A stretch of DNA of 64,000 bases from Adiantum capillus-veneris. Its lineage: Eukaryota > Streptophyta > Polypodiopsida > Polypodiales > Pteridaceae. Both the position numbers and the translations under genes were made by a program. The notes under the pieces are model-generated. The model was not told the DNA's origin and did no database searches. It was given only the letters and a program-made list of their open reading frames with translations. Shown piece by piece: positions 23,701-36,149 of this stretch. Numbering within the stretch: the first letter of the stretch is position 1; every line of letters begins with the position of its first letter. The DNA lies in contig CM043953.1 in the NCBI GenBank assembly GCA_014529385.2, positions 77,242,872-77,306,871 of the forward strand. Direction: 5' to 3'.

Positions 23701-24666
23701 CACCAAGTCTCACTTTTCCACAAGAGTGAGAATAAGTAGAGAACTACTCTCTATGTGGTGTCACATTGAAACTCTCACCAAAATCTACTATCCAATTCTG
23801 TGCATACTGCGCATCTTTTGTAACAAGATCCTTGACAGGTAGATCTACTGTGAAGACCAATACGTCAGAGGTAAGTGGCATAACAACCACTGTAAGAGTC
23901 TCTACAATAGGAGCATTTGAAGACTCTAGCACATTGATCTCCTCTAACTTTGCTTTGCCCTTGTTTGAATCATCAAATGTAGAAGTTTCACCGGATTGTT
24001 TATCCTTCTTGCTTTGCTTCCATTTCCTGCAATCCTTCTTCACATGCCCTTTTTTATGGCAGTGATACACTCGACATTACGCATAGAACCCCGAGACTTA
24101 CTGCGTGAGCCCCCACGTTCCTTGGTTTTGGCACAACTTTGAGTGTGACCCCTCTGTCTATCACTAGCAACATACGCATCACCATCCTTCTTGCTTTCAA
24201 GAGATTTCCTGCGAATCTCCTCGGTAAAAAGACTCCCAAGGACGTCATTGTACACTAGACTGGTACCAGGTTCTGAGTTGCTAATCATAGTATAGAACGT
24301 ATCCCAAGACGAGGGTAAATTGCATAGCAGGAATATACATTTGATTTCCTCATTGAAGACCAAACCCTGAGTGGTCAACTGAGTGAAAATGATATTGAAC
24401 TCATTAATGTAAGTAGAAATAGTGCCCTCTTCCTTCATACAAAGGTCAAACAACTTCTTCAGCAAGAAAACCTTATTAGTGGCACTTTTGTTCTCATAAC
24501 TGGAACACAACTTATCCCATACATCTCTAGCAGTCCTTTCTCCAACTATAGTAAAGTACACAGATTCGGCCAAATGCAAACGGAGGGTAGATTTGGCCTT
24601 AGCATCAAGTTTCTCCCACTCAAGATCTGTATACTCATCCTCTGGGCGCTCCATGATAGGATCCAA
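20771..24666 (-). pseudogene. copia-B gag-pol coding region
   Basis: Gag has EEIKCIFLLCNLPSSWDTFY and a CHKKGHVKKDC zinc knuckle. Integrase has LDLVHSDVCGPM, RTNNSGEYVSKEF and QNGVVEHMNRTIQERVT. Reverse transcriptase has CKWVYKKKFTSGDPNPKYKA, EDVYMQQPEGF and LYVDDMLIAG. RNase H has VGYADADYAGC and DNPADALTKGL. All domains of a copia element are present in canonical order. It is broken across frames. Confidence 0.93.
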
Positions 24667-25501
24667 TTGGCCTTTTTGTATAAGAACATCTTGAATCTGT
24701 TGTTTCCAGATAGCAAAATTTATCCCATCAAATTTTTGGATATTTTAAATATCCTTTTCACCACTAGATGACATGTCTGCAAGCTATCGACCCTCACAAA
24801 AGGCTACGCAGACAAGAAAACTAGCCCAGTCGCGCAGAAAGGGCCTCCGAACCGAGTCTCAAAAACGGTCGGGATTGCCAGAAACAAGCCAAATCGGCTC
24901 CACAAAAGGTACATATGGAAGTTTCCGCAACTCAACGTACATCCATTGTCAACAATACTACAAGATGCAGTAAACGCGCTCAAACAGGCACCAAACAAAA
25001 TGTGCAAGCAGTAAACAAATTCCTACGGGGAGTAAAACCGCTCTCTAAAGAGCTCAAGCACTATCAAAAGTGCCAAAACAATGCATATGTGCATCAAGTA
25101 CTCCCACTAAAATCTGTGCTGATGCAAAACACTGCAACCTATAAGAAACCTGGGTGTCCTATATGTATCCAAGAACCTGTGAGGAGATGGATGCCTGAAA
25201 AACCCAAGACAATGTCAATGCCGAAAAGTGCTCCTAATCAGCACGTAAACACCGTCTCAATAGCAATAATAGCCATAAAATAACTATATACAATCCCAAA
25301 ATAGTCTCTGAACAACCTATACCTGTGTCTTGTACTTGTACCTGTAGCAAAAGTAGGGTTGAAAAATACAACTCTGAAGCATATCTCGGATGAAGCTTTC
25401 GACTGCACGAACAACTTCGAAAGGGGGGTAAAACCCAGGACACCTACTGAAAACGCTCTCGCAACGCTGAATTTGCTCTGAAACCTTGCTCTCATACCAG
25501 T

Positions 25502-25707
25502 TGAAGGTGACACGAGAGGCGTGTGCGAGTGCAAGTACGAGAGCAAAGAGAGAGAGAGACCTGCTTTGGATGGAGCGCACAGCAACGACGTTATCCTGTG
25601 TTGCAGCTCCTTATTCTGTTGTATTAAAGAATAAGTCTATAATAGTTAAGTTAGTAGATGGGTTAATAGTAAGTGGGATGTCCGGCTAGTTGGCCTGAAT
25701 CCCAACA
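25502..25707 (-). repeat. 5' LTR of copia-B
   Basis: 206 bp, tgaaggtgacac to gaatcccaaca on the plus strand. It has a slightly longer GA run than its partner LTR. Confidence 0.9.
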
Positions 25708-25824
25708 CTTTGGAAGAATGATGTTCTCTAGCTATTGTTTGATTAGGACAATCAGGCTTCACCTTACTTTTGGTTGCCATCTTATTGATGTCGGTCATCC
25801 TACTAACAATTGGTTGCCATAACT

Positions 25825-26300
25825 GGGAAGTCTATATCTATATCCTAGTAGCTTTGATAATTGTAAAAACTTTTTGCTTTGTTAAACTTTTGCAGCTCTC
25901 TTTGACTGTTTCAGATCGTAGTGCTTGGATATATTGTTAAAACATACACCAGGCCTACTATGCTACTTGTCTTGAGTTGTGCTTTGCCTTGGTATGAATT
26001 GATAAGACCTACTAGCATGGTTCTTACTATCAGTTGGTTACTGGCATTTATTGATTTCTGTACAGTAGTCCTAGCTCTCAAATCTGACTGAGTGTATTGT
26101 TAGATATTTGGATTCGAGCTCTTGCTGGCTTTTTAGTGATTCTGACTCTTGTAACAAGGATTCTTTCCAACCTAGATTTTGATAGGTTTCTCTCATCTTG
26201 CATATCAACATTGGCTCTGAGGAAACTTTTTTGAAAATGTTTTGATACTATTTGGCTACCAATTTACTCATGAAGTCACGTTTTGGATTGATGGATTGAC
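25825..26300. repeat. Segment present in duplication copy B but absent from copy A
   Basis: Copy A passes directly from ttgccataac to ctctctttaac, while copy B has ~480 bp between the same words. No TIR or target duplication is evident, so a deletion from copy A is the simpler reading. No gene is visible. Confidence 0.6.
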
Positions 26301-27177
26301 ACTAACCTCTCATTAACTACCCAAAAATGGGAGGTAGTTGGGTTATGGTTAAATTTTTGGCACTCTGACTTAAGATGTGATTGCTACCTGTGGTCTACTG
26401 GCTCAGATTTGGTTCTAATGACTCAAATATGGTTGACTTAATTTTTAGATCATCACTTTACAATACTTTGCTTTGGCTTTCCTTAGTTATTATTATTAGA
26501 TATAGTCTCTCATTTAGCTCGCCTAAGTTGAAATTAGAAATACTCTCCATCTGAGAAATTTTCATCCCAATATTTGAATGGCTCGACTTTGGTCCATACA
26601 TTATGTTGTAGTTACAAATCAAAGCATTGCATACAAGTTTTGGTCCATACACTATGTTGTAGGTATAAAACAAAGCATTGCATACAATTTTTGGTTAGCT
26701 TATGGATGGTTTGACATTTTTTAGAGTAAATGGTTACTAAAAAAAAGTTTTAAAGATCATACTGTACAATTTTGGTAGGATTACTTTACAGAAAATGTGG
26801 GAAAAACTTGACATTTACGACAATAACTAGTCTTATAATTTTTAAATTGGACATTGGACATGAAGCCTGCCATATGTAGCCAAGTCTAACAAATCTGTTG
26901 TCTTGACTATATACATATAGGTGAGAATTCTTTCTTGACTTAAAAAGGTTTAACATGCTGCAGTCAGACTTTGAAGACCCTTGCTGATTCAACTGGAATG
27001 ACCTTAATAGTTCTACTACATTTGTATAAAACCATTAGAATGATACCTCATTCTTATTATGTTTTGCATTAATTATTCAAAGACTGAGTCATTTCTGTAC
27101 AAATCCTTGCTCAACTATCTAAAGCCAATTGTTTTTGAACCTTTTGTTCTTTTGTGTATATGTATCTAGTATAATAC

Positions 27178-27717
<540 letters not shown>

Positions 27718-27810
27718 GTGTGCGCACTTGTTGAAAGGAATGAAAGTATCTTTAACAATGTTTACCAAACTAAAAGTCTGAGAATATTATTTTCCCACTT
27801 TTCCTTGCAG

Positions 27811-28071
27811 GTAAACCAGCTCAAGCTTGATCAATGTAGGATCCACGAGGCCAATCAGAAAGTCCTTACCGATTGCATGGGCTTCTATAGCAATGCAAAA
27901 ATTAACAAACAACAAGAAGTTCTGCTGGATGGCTCGTACACTCACCTTCAACAAATGATTGATGATTGCAGATTTGAAGAGGGAAAACTTAAAAGGCAGC
28001 ACTTCAATAGCCTTCATCTAATTGTGCACCTCCAAGATGTCCCGAGTTCTCTGTCGACGAGTAGTAGCTAG
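27811..28071 (+). pseudogene. Possible terminal exon or retrocopy end of an unrecognised gene
   Basis: A good 3' splice site (tttcccacttttccttgcag) is followed at 27811 by an open frame of ~86 residues starting VNQLKLDQCRIHEANQKVL. It is rich in Gln, Lys and Leu with helical spacing (about residues 1-65) and ends LSTSSS, stop. About 160 bp downstream is a 12-base A run after atacaatcctcc, as expected of a poly(A) site or a retroposed tail. I do not recognise the family. No upstream exon is visible, so it may be a captured fragment. Confidence 0.35.
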
Positions 28072-28405
28072 GTGTGATTGCAAAGGGTTAATAGAAGACT
28101 GCTGTAATTTTTTGGTATCTAATGGCCGTTGTAATCCCCCTTGGCAAAACAAGTTTTAACCTGTCCCCATCTCCCCAGATACATGTAACGTTGTTTCTTT
28201 TCTAATACAATCCTCCTATCACCTTTTATGAAAAAAAAAAAACATTGAGAGATGTGTTTGTTCTATGATGAAGCTCCCGCATTGTAAATTTGGGCAGATT
28301 GATAAATTCATATGGCATCTCAAGATCAATGGCCCACGAGGCCCCTCCTCTTTGAAATAAGAATCAGTCATTGATCCCCTCCTGTTCATGCTTGGTGTGA
28401 GATAG

Positions 28406-28540
28406 GCCCGGTTCAGATGGACAAGGGTCGTGCGTCCCTTGTGGCGCACACCCATTGAGCTGAAAAAGAGAGCAACATTTTTGAACCCACCAAAAACTTG
28501 CAAACACGAAAACTATCGTCGGGCTCGTCTGAACCCGGAC
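28406..28540. mobile_element. Possible short MITE
   Basis: The ends ggcccggttcagatgg and gtctgaacccggac are inverted (CCGGGTTCAGA core). The length is ~135 bp with no coding content. A target duplication is not clear. Confidence 0.4.
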
Positions 28541-28683
28541 ATAATGGTGAGGCCCGCCAAAAATGACTTGAAAAGCATCCGAAACCACTTGAAAAGCAAG
28601 AGATAGCATTTATACCTGCCACTCTCCTCTTCTATATCTGTTGCTCTCGCTCTCTCTCTCTCTCTCTCTCATCAAAAGAAGAA

Positions 28684-29953
28684 ATGCGTGCACTTTGCTT
28701 TGCTCCTGATGACTTTGATTGGGAAGAAGACGAGACATTTCCCAGGTTCTTTGAAGCAATCCTAAACGAGCTTGTAGTAGAGAACAAAATCCTGCCGCTT
28801 CTGGAGCTCCCCGATCTCAAGCGCTTGCCTCTGCTCTCCAAATCATGGTTCACACTCCTATCGAAAGGTTCTGTCTGGTCCTTGATTGCGTGACAGAAAT
28901 GGTTCAAGAGTAGGCATTGGCTTGGCATGCTCTGCCGGACTGCCCCGCCCAAAGAGATGGAGTTTGTGGCAGCTCTCTCTCTCTGATGTGGAACCCTTGA
29001 GAGCCGTCCATGTGGCAATAGTGTTGACATGTTGGGCCGATGTAGTAGGTCACTTTTTGGCCCATCAGATCACTTTATGAAACTTAGTTTTTTTTGCAAG
29101 ACTCTTCATTTTCACAAAGGGCGATATGTTCAATCGCTAGAATTGATTAATGTTTGTTTGTTCACGGGGGTAGGTTTTGATCTTGCACACCCACGAAGTG
29201 AGGCACGATTCAAACCACTAGAGTACAGACCATGCTCGTCCAAATCCTGAGTTCAAACGTTAATGGCGTTTTTTTTTTTTTTTGGGGGGGGGGGGTGGAG
29301 GGTGGTTTAACCATTTTAAAAGGGTGCCAATTATCAGTATACGTGACCCCCTGCCACGTCAGCAGAGAGTCCGATATCTAGCTCACACTGTTTGTGGCTT
29401 GCCCACTGCCACGCAAACACTTGACGCCATCATCAGGGTCATGCTCGTCGTCTTCATGGGAAGAAGAAGATCTTGATTGCTTGGCATCACTTACTCTGGC
29501 CATCCAGAACTCAAACAACTGGCTAAACCATTCCGCACACGGAAAACAAAAGATTGCACATTTTATCCACTTGATGATAGGTGCTTGGTTTCTGCCTCCA
29601 AAGGCCTCATGTGCATTTTTTTTTTCCACTGCAATCGCCAACGCCCTTTACGACTATATAGTCCTAGTGCCAGGTTAGTGGCACTAAACACTGCATCTAT
29701 GACTCTGCTGCTGCTAGACATCTTCATTGACAAGGCCTATCGTGTGAAACTGCCAGATGCGTACTTTACATTCATACCTCGTGATGACAGTGGCAGATCC
29801 AAGAATGTGTTCATGTCAATGCAACACCATTATCTCAATAGTGGAAATTTCATCCTTATTCTCCATGATGATCTTCTCAACTATGTGGAGGTGTACAACT
29901 CACATGTCACAAGAAGTTTTGGACAAATTATCCTAATAATTCTCACATTGTGA
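28684..29953 (+). pseudogene. F-box-like protein gene relic
   Basis: The first open part (ATG at 28684) contains LNELVVENKILPLLELPDLK followed by RLPLLSKSWFTLL, the spacing of an F-box (LP..L...IL..L....L.R...VCK.W..L). Further down, about 29480-29950, the frame reads FRTRKTKDCTFYPLDDRCL, ASKGLMCIF and RLYSPSARLVALNTASM, which resembles the C-terminal propeller-like domain of plant F-box proteins. Intact members recruit targets to SCF ubiquitin ligases. The two halves are in different frames, separated by a stop and by a poly(T)/poly(G) stretch (29270-29295), so this copy is dead. Family assignment of the second half is tentative. Confidence 0.48.
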
Positions 29954-29960
29954 CTTACCT

Positions 29961-30120
29961 CAACATCATGAGATTATGTGAGGGAGGCACCGCATACCTA
30001 GCTAGGTATGACTGGGGATAGGGGACCGCCGGCTCGGTGGGGGGGGGGGCGGTGGTCCCCTACCCCCAATCGTACCTAGCTAGGTATGTGGTACCTCTCA
30101 ATCAAAAGCTCATGATGTTA
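29961..30120. repeat. Foldback element with ~70-bp arms
   Basis: The arms share aacatcatgag, ggcaccgcatacctagctag / catacctagctaggta and ggggaccgcc in inverted order, around a G-rich loop (30036-30049). The innermost arm word CCTAGCTAGG is itself palindromic. It sits directly after the F-box-like relic. Confidence 0.8.
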
Positions 30121-30439
30121 TGCATTGTATGAAAAACACTAAAAACGACTCCATTTTCCTACATGAGAAAATTTCTAAATCTTCTTGTGATACCGACTCT
30201 TGGGGGACCTTGGTGGACGGGAGGCCGCACATTGCTGATGGTTATCCCACATTTGAATTTCACCACCAGTAGGGTCCATTCGGGGGGTGTTTTTTCTATT
30301 GGTCATAATGCTTTGTATGCTTAATTGGCACTCTTTGATGAGTGGAGCAAGGTTGATGTGCAATACCCTATTGATGCTCGTTAATGATACAACCGTGCTT
30401 TCAAGTACGTTGACCGAGTTTTCCTTGTAGCATTGCTGA

Positions 30440-31240
30440 TGCCATGTACTCTGGATGAGGAATTTTGTTGTGACAAGTTTAATGGGTTTGGAATTTGGGA
30501 GCTGAAACCCATGCCTAGGGACACGAATACCTACTTGTGGGAGCAAGTAGCAACATCTGATATGACAACGAGTATCAATTCGAGTGAAGAGGACAGAAAG
30601 GGCAAGAAACGAAGAAAGAATCAAAGATTTGGAAAGCATAAAAGAATGCAAACAAGAGCAGATCACACCGCAAATCTCGTCATGTTTCAAACAGTTATCA
30701 TGAGGATTTATCCTCCTTTGAGAGTTCGGACTCCGATGACCACATGTTCTATTCAAAAGAAGAAGCACTTTTACAGAGCCAGCCAATATGATTTTCTTGA
30801 AGACAAGGGTAAAACGACTAAGGAATTTAAGGAGGGTGGATAGTTAGTGAAGTTTGAATACTTTCCGGGATTTTGAGATGCTCCCAAGGCTTTAGCCTTT
30901 ATTCAGCACTTTCACATAGCATTCTATGGAGGGTGTTACTCAGAGCACTCCAAGATTACGAGGGCAAAATCGTTTTTAAAAGGAAATGCACGAACGTGGT
31001 GGTCCACTCTTCTTTTGAGGAAAGAAACCCCTACCAAGTGATTAAAATTCAAAGGCTCTTTATTTCCTCTTGGCTGAATCAGGAGTACAAACGAGATGTG
31101 ATGACCGCTTGGAACTATCTTCGGATGACCAAGGCTGACACTTTGGATGCTTATTGTGAGAGACTTTGGGATGCGTTTTGTCATAAAATCTAATATCAAG
31201 CTTTACCCAAATAATTCTCTCATGTTAAAATGATCATTTA
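30440..31240 (+). pseudogene. Ty3/gypsy gag fragment
   Basis: The frames here include FHIAFYGGCYSEHSK, ITRAKSFLKGNARTWWSTLL and MTKADTLDAYCERLWD. They match the retrotransposon gag core also seen (minus strand) near 62100-62500. A lysine-rich stretch precedes it. It is a fossil with several breaks and no attached LTR of its own. Confidence 0.7.
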
Positions 31241-32767
31241 ATATAAGAAGGTAAAAGGGGAACAAGAGCTAGAACATAGAAATGTGTTGTTAGACCTAGC
31301 TCAGCACGGGGCCAAAAAGGAGAGATGGTTATAACCCAACAGGGGCTCAAAAGGAGATGGTCTACCTAAGGACAATGTGCAAATAATGGAGCTTAAAAGA
31401 CCTTAGGGTTAGCTTCATTAAGGACCTCCATTATAAAGAGAATGGGGTGTAGGAGGGCCTCTTTATTTGCCATGAGCTTATGGAGGTGATTAACATTTTG
31501 ACGAATAGGTGTACTCCATGTGTGCAAGAATGGTGGGTATGTAAGAGATGTGTAAGAGTGGTCAAAGGATGCACTTTTTCCCCCAAAAAGGAGGTGGACA
31601 ATTTTACAATTTTTGGCCTTTCATAACTCTTACATATGATCTCCAACTTTAGCAAAGATCATAGATCTACAATCTACACATTGAGCTCTTTCCATAGATA
31701 TGCTACATGATATGGTTTTACCCGCTAGATTTTAAATTCCATTTTGGGGGGGGGGGGGGGGACTTTGAATTCAAATAAACTAGCCATTTTACTTGTTTGA
31801 ATTCAAAATCCGTCCTTTGATTACTTTCTTAATACTAAATGTTTGACTTCCTTAAACTACCAAATAAAGAGGCCCTCTTAGACCCCATTATCTTCCTAAT
31901 GCCAAAGGTTAGTGTTAAAAGTCCTTAGACCTTAGGGTAAGCTAGGCTTGTGCTTGAGGTGCTTGTTGTGCTTGAGCTGACCAAGGTGCTTGAGGTGATT
32001 GTCGTGCTTAAGGTACTTGTCATGCTTGATGACCAAGGAGATTGAGGTGCTTGAAGTGAAAAGGGTGTCTACAAAGGTGGGCGCGAGCCCAAGAAGAGGG
32101 GAGAAACACACATGCACCCCCTCAAGGGTCACCCCTTCCACAAGAGACATATAGGACACATGTCAAGCCCCTAGCAAGGTTGCCCTCATAGTGTGCCTAA
32201 AGTCTATTGGTTGTCCTTTAAGGAGGTCCAATGAGAAATTAGTTTAATCAACTAATTATCCAAGCACTACTCAAGCCCTCTCTCTCAAACGGAAAAGGAG
32301 GACACTTGTCCAAATGCTACCTCTATTGCTAGTTATGATCAAGGCACTTGATTGGCTAAGATTGGCAAGAGCCAATGAGGTGCAAGCATGAGTAGAGAGT
32401 GAGAGGTCAACCGAGAAAAGGAGGGAGGCTCTCTTTTGCTCATTCTCTCCCACACACACTCTCACACACTCTCTCATTGTGTGAAGCAAGAACTTCATCA
32501 AGCGTGAGAAGTTGAGAGCCTATACCAACACCTCTTGGCTATTGAATGAAAATCCAACCAAGAGTCATGCTTCAAAGAAAATCTTTCCATCTTCTTCATC
32601 TCCATTACTATGCTATGCTATTCCCTAAGAGTGATGATATGTGAGGAAACTATGTCTTCCTCGTAAGAATACATCTTCTTCCTTTTCCCTTCCCTCACTC
32701 CTTGCCAACCCTCTCCACCTTTGAAGGTGTTTGAGGTCTTGGGATTGAGGATGGGGAAAGAATTTGG
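31241..32767 (+). repeat. Gypsy LTR fragment (same family as 33956-35040 and 59449-61080)
   Basis: The stretch from about 32058 (aagggtgtctacaaagg) to 32760 is a near copy of 33967-34660. It breaks off at 32767, where sequence of another LTR family begins. A G17 run lies at 31746. No open gene is present. Confidence 0.65.
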
Positions 32768-33240
32768 TGCGACACACAAGAGAGAATCACTTCACAAATA
32801 ATTCACAATTCAATTGAGTCGACAGGGCCCGACATAGTTCCGTGCCAAGAGAGATTGGCCCCAAAGACTGGTTCCCCTTTCGGTATTTCTTTTATGTTAA
32901 TGATTGAGAAAAGTACAATTTCCTTTGGGTCCCCTCTACTCACCAGCTTGTCAGCACTTGTGAGACAGAGAGAGCCCAAGGCACTTATTTAAAGGCCCTT
33001 GGCCATGGAGAAAAGCAATACATGAGGAGCTTTTAGCATCAAAATCACTTGGCTCCCAAAAGCAGCCAGTGCATCCTGCAGAATACCGTACAACCTGCTT
33101 CTTCGATTCTTTTATTTATTTATAGTGTCCCCAAGGGCCTATCGTCAGGTGCCCATAAGTTGGGACATTATTAAGCATGCCACATCATCAATTTGTGATA
33201 GGAAAATAGATATTTGTGATGCATCACGTGATGGGTGATA
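32768..33240 (-). repeat. LTR fragment of the G2 gypsy family
   Basis: Words such as ttccgtgccaagag, attggccccaaagact and ccctttcggtatttc match the LTRs at 56883 and 63351. It is a truncated fossil. Confidence 0.7.
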
Positions 33241-33559
33241 AAAGCATCAAAAAGGGAATATTTTATTGATATGTCAAGAAACCCAAATTGGAAAAAGGAA
33301 TACCCGTAAAGACCAAAGCACAAGAATAAAGATGGGTTCTGAGAAGCTTTTTCTAAAAAGCAGAATATGAACTATCAAACCTCCGCCAACTTTGGAGTTT
33401 GTTTGCAAAAAATTATCCATGCGCCCTTTTTGGTAGAGAGAGGTAAATTCAAACTTCTTAAAGGACCACTTTGTGAGTCCAAATTTCACCTAATGATCCA
33501 ATTTTCTGCGCTGTGTTTATGTCACTAAAGCATATGCCAAACAACCAAAAATATGCATT

Positions 33560-33955
33560 TACTCAATAAAAGGCTTTCCATCATGCCATGCTTCATATGG
33601 AGTAATAGATTGCAAGCGCATGACACCTGTTAAGTACAAAAGTTGCACACATGATGGCCTCAAGCCAAAACAAATGTGGAAAAGCTTGACTTTTGACCAT
33701 ACATCGTGCCATTTCTGTAAGTGATGTATTTTTCTTTGCAGCAACACCATTTTGCTGAGGAATATAAGGCAATGTATGTTGGTGTTTAATCCCATGACTA
33801 GCCAAAAATGCATTAAATTCATGAGACATATACTCCCCCCCTCGATCGGAATGAAGGGTGCCCATCGTACATTTTGAGACATTTTCAGCCATAGCCAGAA
33901 ATTTTTTGAAGCACATAAAAACTTCGGACTTCGCTTTAAGCGGATGTACTAATCG
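33560..33955 (-). pseudogene. Copia integrase fragment
   Basis: It carries HSDRGGEYMSHEFNAFLASHGI, then YIPQQNGVA and SLTEMARCMV, the catalytic-core end of a copia integrase. It is an isolated piece without LTRs, broken at both edges, wedged between gypsy LTR fragments. Confidence 0.8.
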
Positions 33956-35040
33956 TCAATGAAAGGAAGGGTGTCTACAAAGGAGGGAGTGGGCCCAAGA
34001 AGTAGGGGAGGAGAGAGAACACACATGCACCCTCTCAAGGGTCACCCCTTCCACAAGAGGCATATAGGACACATGTCAAGCCCTAGCAAGGTTTCCCTCA
34101 TAGTGTGCCTAAAGTCTATTGGTTGTCCTTTAAGGAGGTCCAATGAGAAATTAGTTTAATCAACTAATTATCCAAGCATTATTCAAGCCCTCTCTCTCAA
34201 AGGGAAAAGGTGGACACTTGTTCAAATGCTACCTCTATTGCAAGTTATGATCAAGGCACTTGATTGGCTAAGCTTGGCAAGAGCCAATGAAGTGCAAGCA
34301 TGAGTAGAGAGTGAGAGGGGTCAACCGAGAGAAGAAGGGAGGCTCTCTTTTTCTCATTCTCTCCTACACACACACTCTCATTGTGTGAAGCAAGAACTTC
34401 ATCAAGCGTGAGAAGTTGAGAGTCTACACCAACACCTCTTGGCTATTGCATGCAAATCCAACCAAGAGTCATGCTTCGAAGCAAATCTTTCCATCTTCTT
34501 CATCTCCATTACTATGCTATGCTATGCTCTAAGAGTAATGATATGTGAGGAAACTATTTCTTCCTCGTAAGAATACATCTTCTTCCTCTCCCCTTCCCTT
34601 AGTCCTTGCTAGCTCTCTCCACCTTTGAAGGTGTTTGAGGTTTTGGGATTGAGGCTGGTGACAAGTTAATGTTTTTGCAAGGTAGTTATGGTAATAATTA
34701 TGATGCATGAACTTACCGTCTTCATCGTGTCAACAAGGTCTGAAGGAACACAAAGCTTGTATTGTACCAAGTCTCTGTTCATGGGAGAATCTATAATACA
34801 AAAGCCTTTTGGAGAGAGACCGGCTCTAAGTGAATCCGGTCCTCAATTGTTGTCAATTTCTCTAATTCTCTCTCTCTCTTTTACAAGTATTGTTCATGCC
34901 AAGATAACTAGGTATTATGGTTGTTTTTCTATCTCCAATCAAGTACTCTTCTTGTGTTCATGATGAATTCTCTTAAAAAAATGCTCACTACAATCATCTT
35001 AATTCCGCTACTTTCAATGTTATTAGTCCAATTCTGTTAC
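33956..35040 (+). repeat. 3' part of a gypsy LTR, 5' LTR of element G1
   Basis: It ends ttctgttaca at 35040 and is followed immediately by ttgatatcaaagct, a degenerate initiator-Met primer-binding site. Its left edge joins the copia fragment, so the outer part of this LTR is missing. It is homologous to the solo LTR at 59449-61080 (inverted). Confidence 0.7.
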
Positions 35041-36149
35041 ATTGATATCAAAGCTATTGGTTGCTCTTTTATTGATTTAGAAGATAGGTCCCTAAGTTGT
35101 CCACAAAAGGTTGGACTTGTTCATTGCAAGAGGGTAAGTGGGCCAGGGATCTATTATCGAGTTGAAGTGAATTGAGTTTGTGGTACACTATTGAGAACTA
35201 TAGAATTATTAATGGAGCCTTTTAGGGATTTCCTTTGGCTTAACCATTATTGAGCTACTAGCAAGCTTGACAAGAACCGTATCAATTGGGAACTGTTAGA
35301 TCCTCTCCATTACTCTTTGCAATCAACAATGTCTAAACCACGTGTGTGGTTGCTTGAGAGCCAATTTTCAAAAGTTAGTATCGACTAAGGTTTTCAAAGA
35401 ACAAAGTAGCATATACATAAGTATAGTTAGCATGGTTGACAATAATAAAGAGAGTAGAATGAACACTACAAGAGGTTGTATGCACTTGTGACGCTGTTAG
35501 CGACGAAAATACATTGGGTTTTTATACTCCCTGGCATTGCTAAGACCCTCGCTAATAGCGTTGATATGGGAACGTTTCTATGAGCATCGCTATAACCGTC
35601 GCTATATAGTGACGCCTATAGCGATGATCATAGCAACTTATAGGCCACCTAGAGCTATGTTCATAGCGACGCTGCAGAGCCTTATATAGCCATGCTTGAG
35701 AGAAAACAATTGGTTGCAGGGCATTCAATGCCTTGCCACCCATCAACCATATTGAATGTTTCAATAATAGAGTAAACCTAAATGAATCCAAGATAAGCCC
35801 AGATTCACCTTTGAAAGAAAGTGCAAGCTGAGATATAGACCCAAAGTAGTCACCCACAAGACAATATAACTATTAACTCCATCATCCATAGTATTGTTTG
35901 GAGAATAAAGATACAAAACTAACAAAAGTAAATTGATGAAAGTAAATCAATGACAATTGTACACATCATAGGCAAAATCACTTGATTGTTAAACTTTGCA
36001 AATGTAATAGTTACAACACCATTGTCATTATTGAAAAATATACATGGTTTTCCAATAGTTACAAAGAGACGTATAAATGTCATCTCATGATACATATGCT
36101 ATGACAAAAGGAAACTAATGCTATCTAGCTACGGCCACACTAATGTCGT

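Larger units (their letters stand above)
20509..25707 (-). mobile_element. Ty1/copia LTR retrotransposon, full-length (copia-B)
   Basis: The two LTRs are at 20509-20701 and 25502-25707; on the minus strand each begins TGTTGGGATTC and ends ACCTTCA. Beside the 5' LTR is the primer-binding site TGGTATGAGAGC-like sequence (25489-25500), and beside the 3' LTR the tract AAGTGCGAGTT. In order come gag (23740-24780), protease and integrase (22560-23760), reverse transcriptase (21300-22410) and RNase H (20770-21300). It is a fossil with roughly six or more breaks. The LTRs differ by several substitutions and ~13 bp of length, so it is not recent. No clear 5-bp target duplication. It is inserted in duplication copy B. 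Confidence 0.95.

Noticed and set aside
33560-33955. Host integrase-domain gene
   Set aside because: It is a short piece of copia integrase with no start and no partner domains, between LTR fragments.
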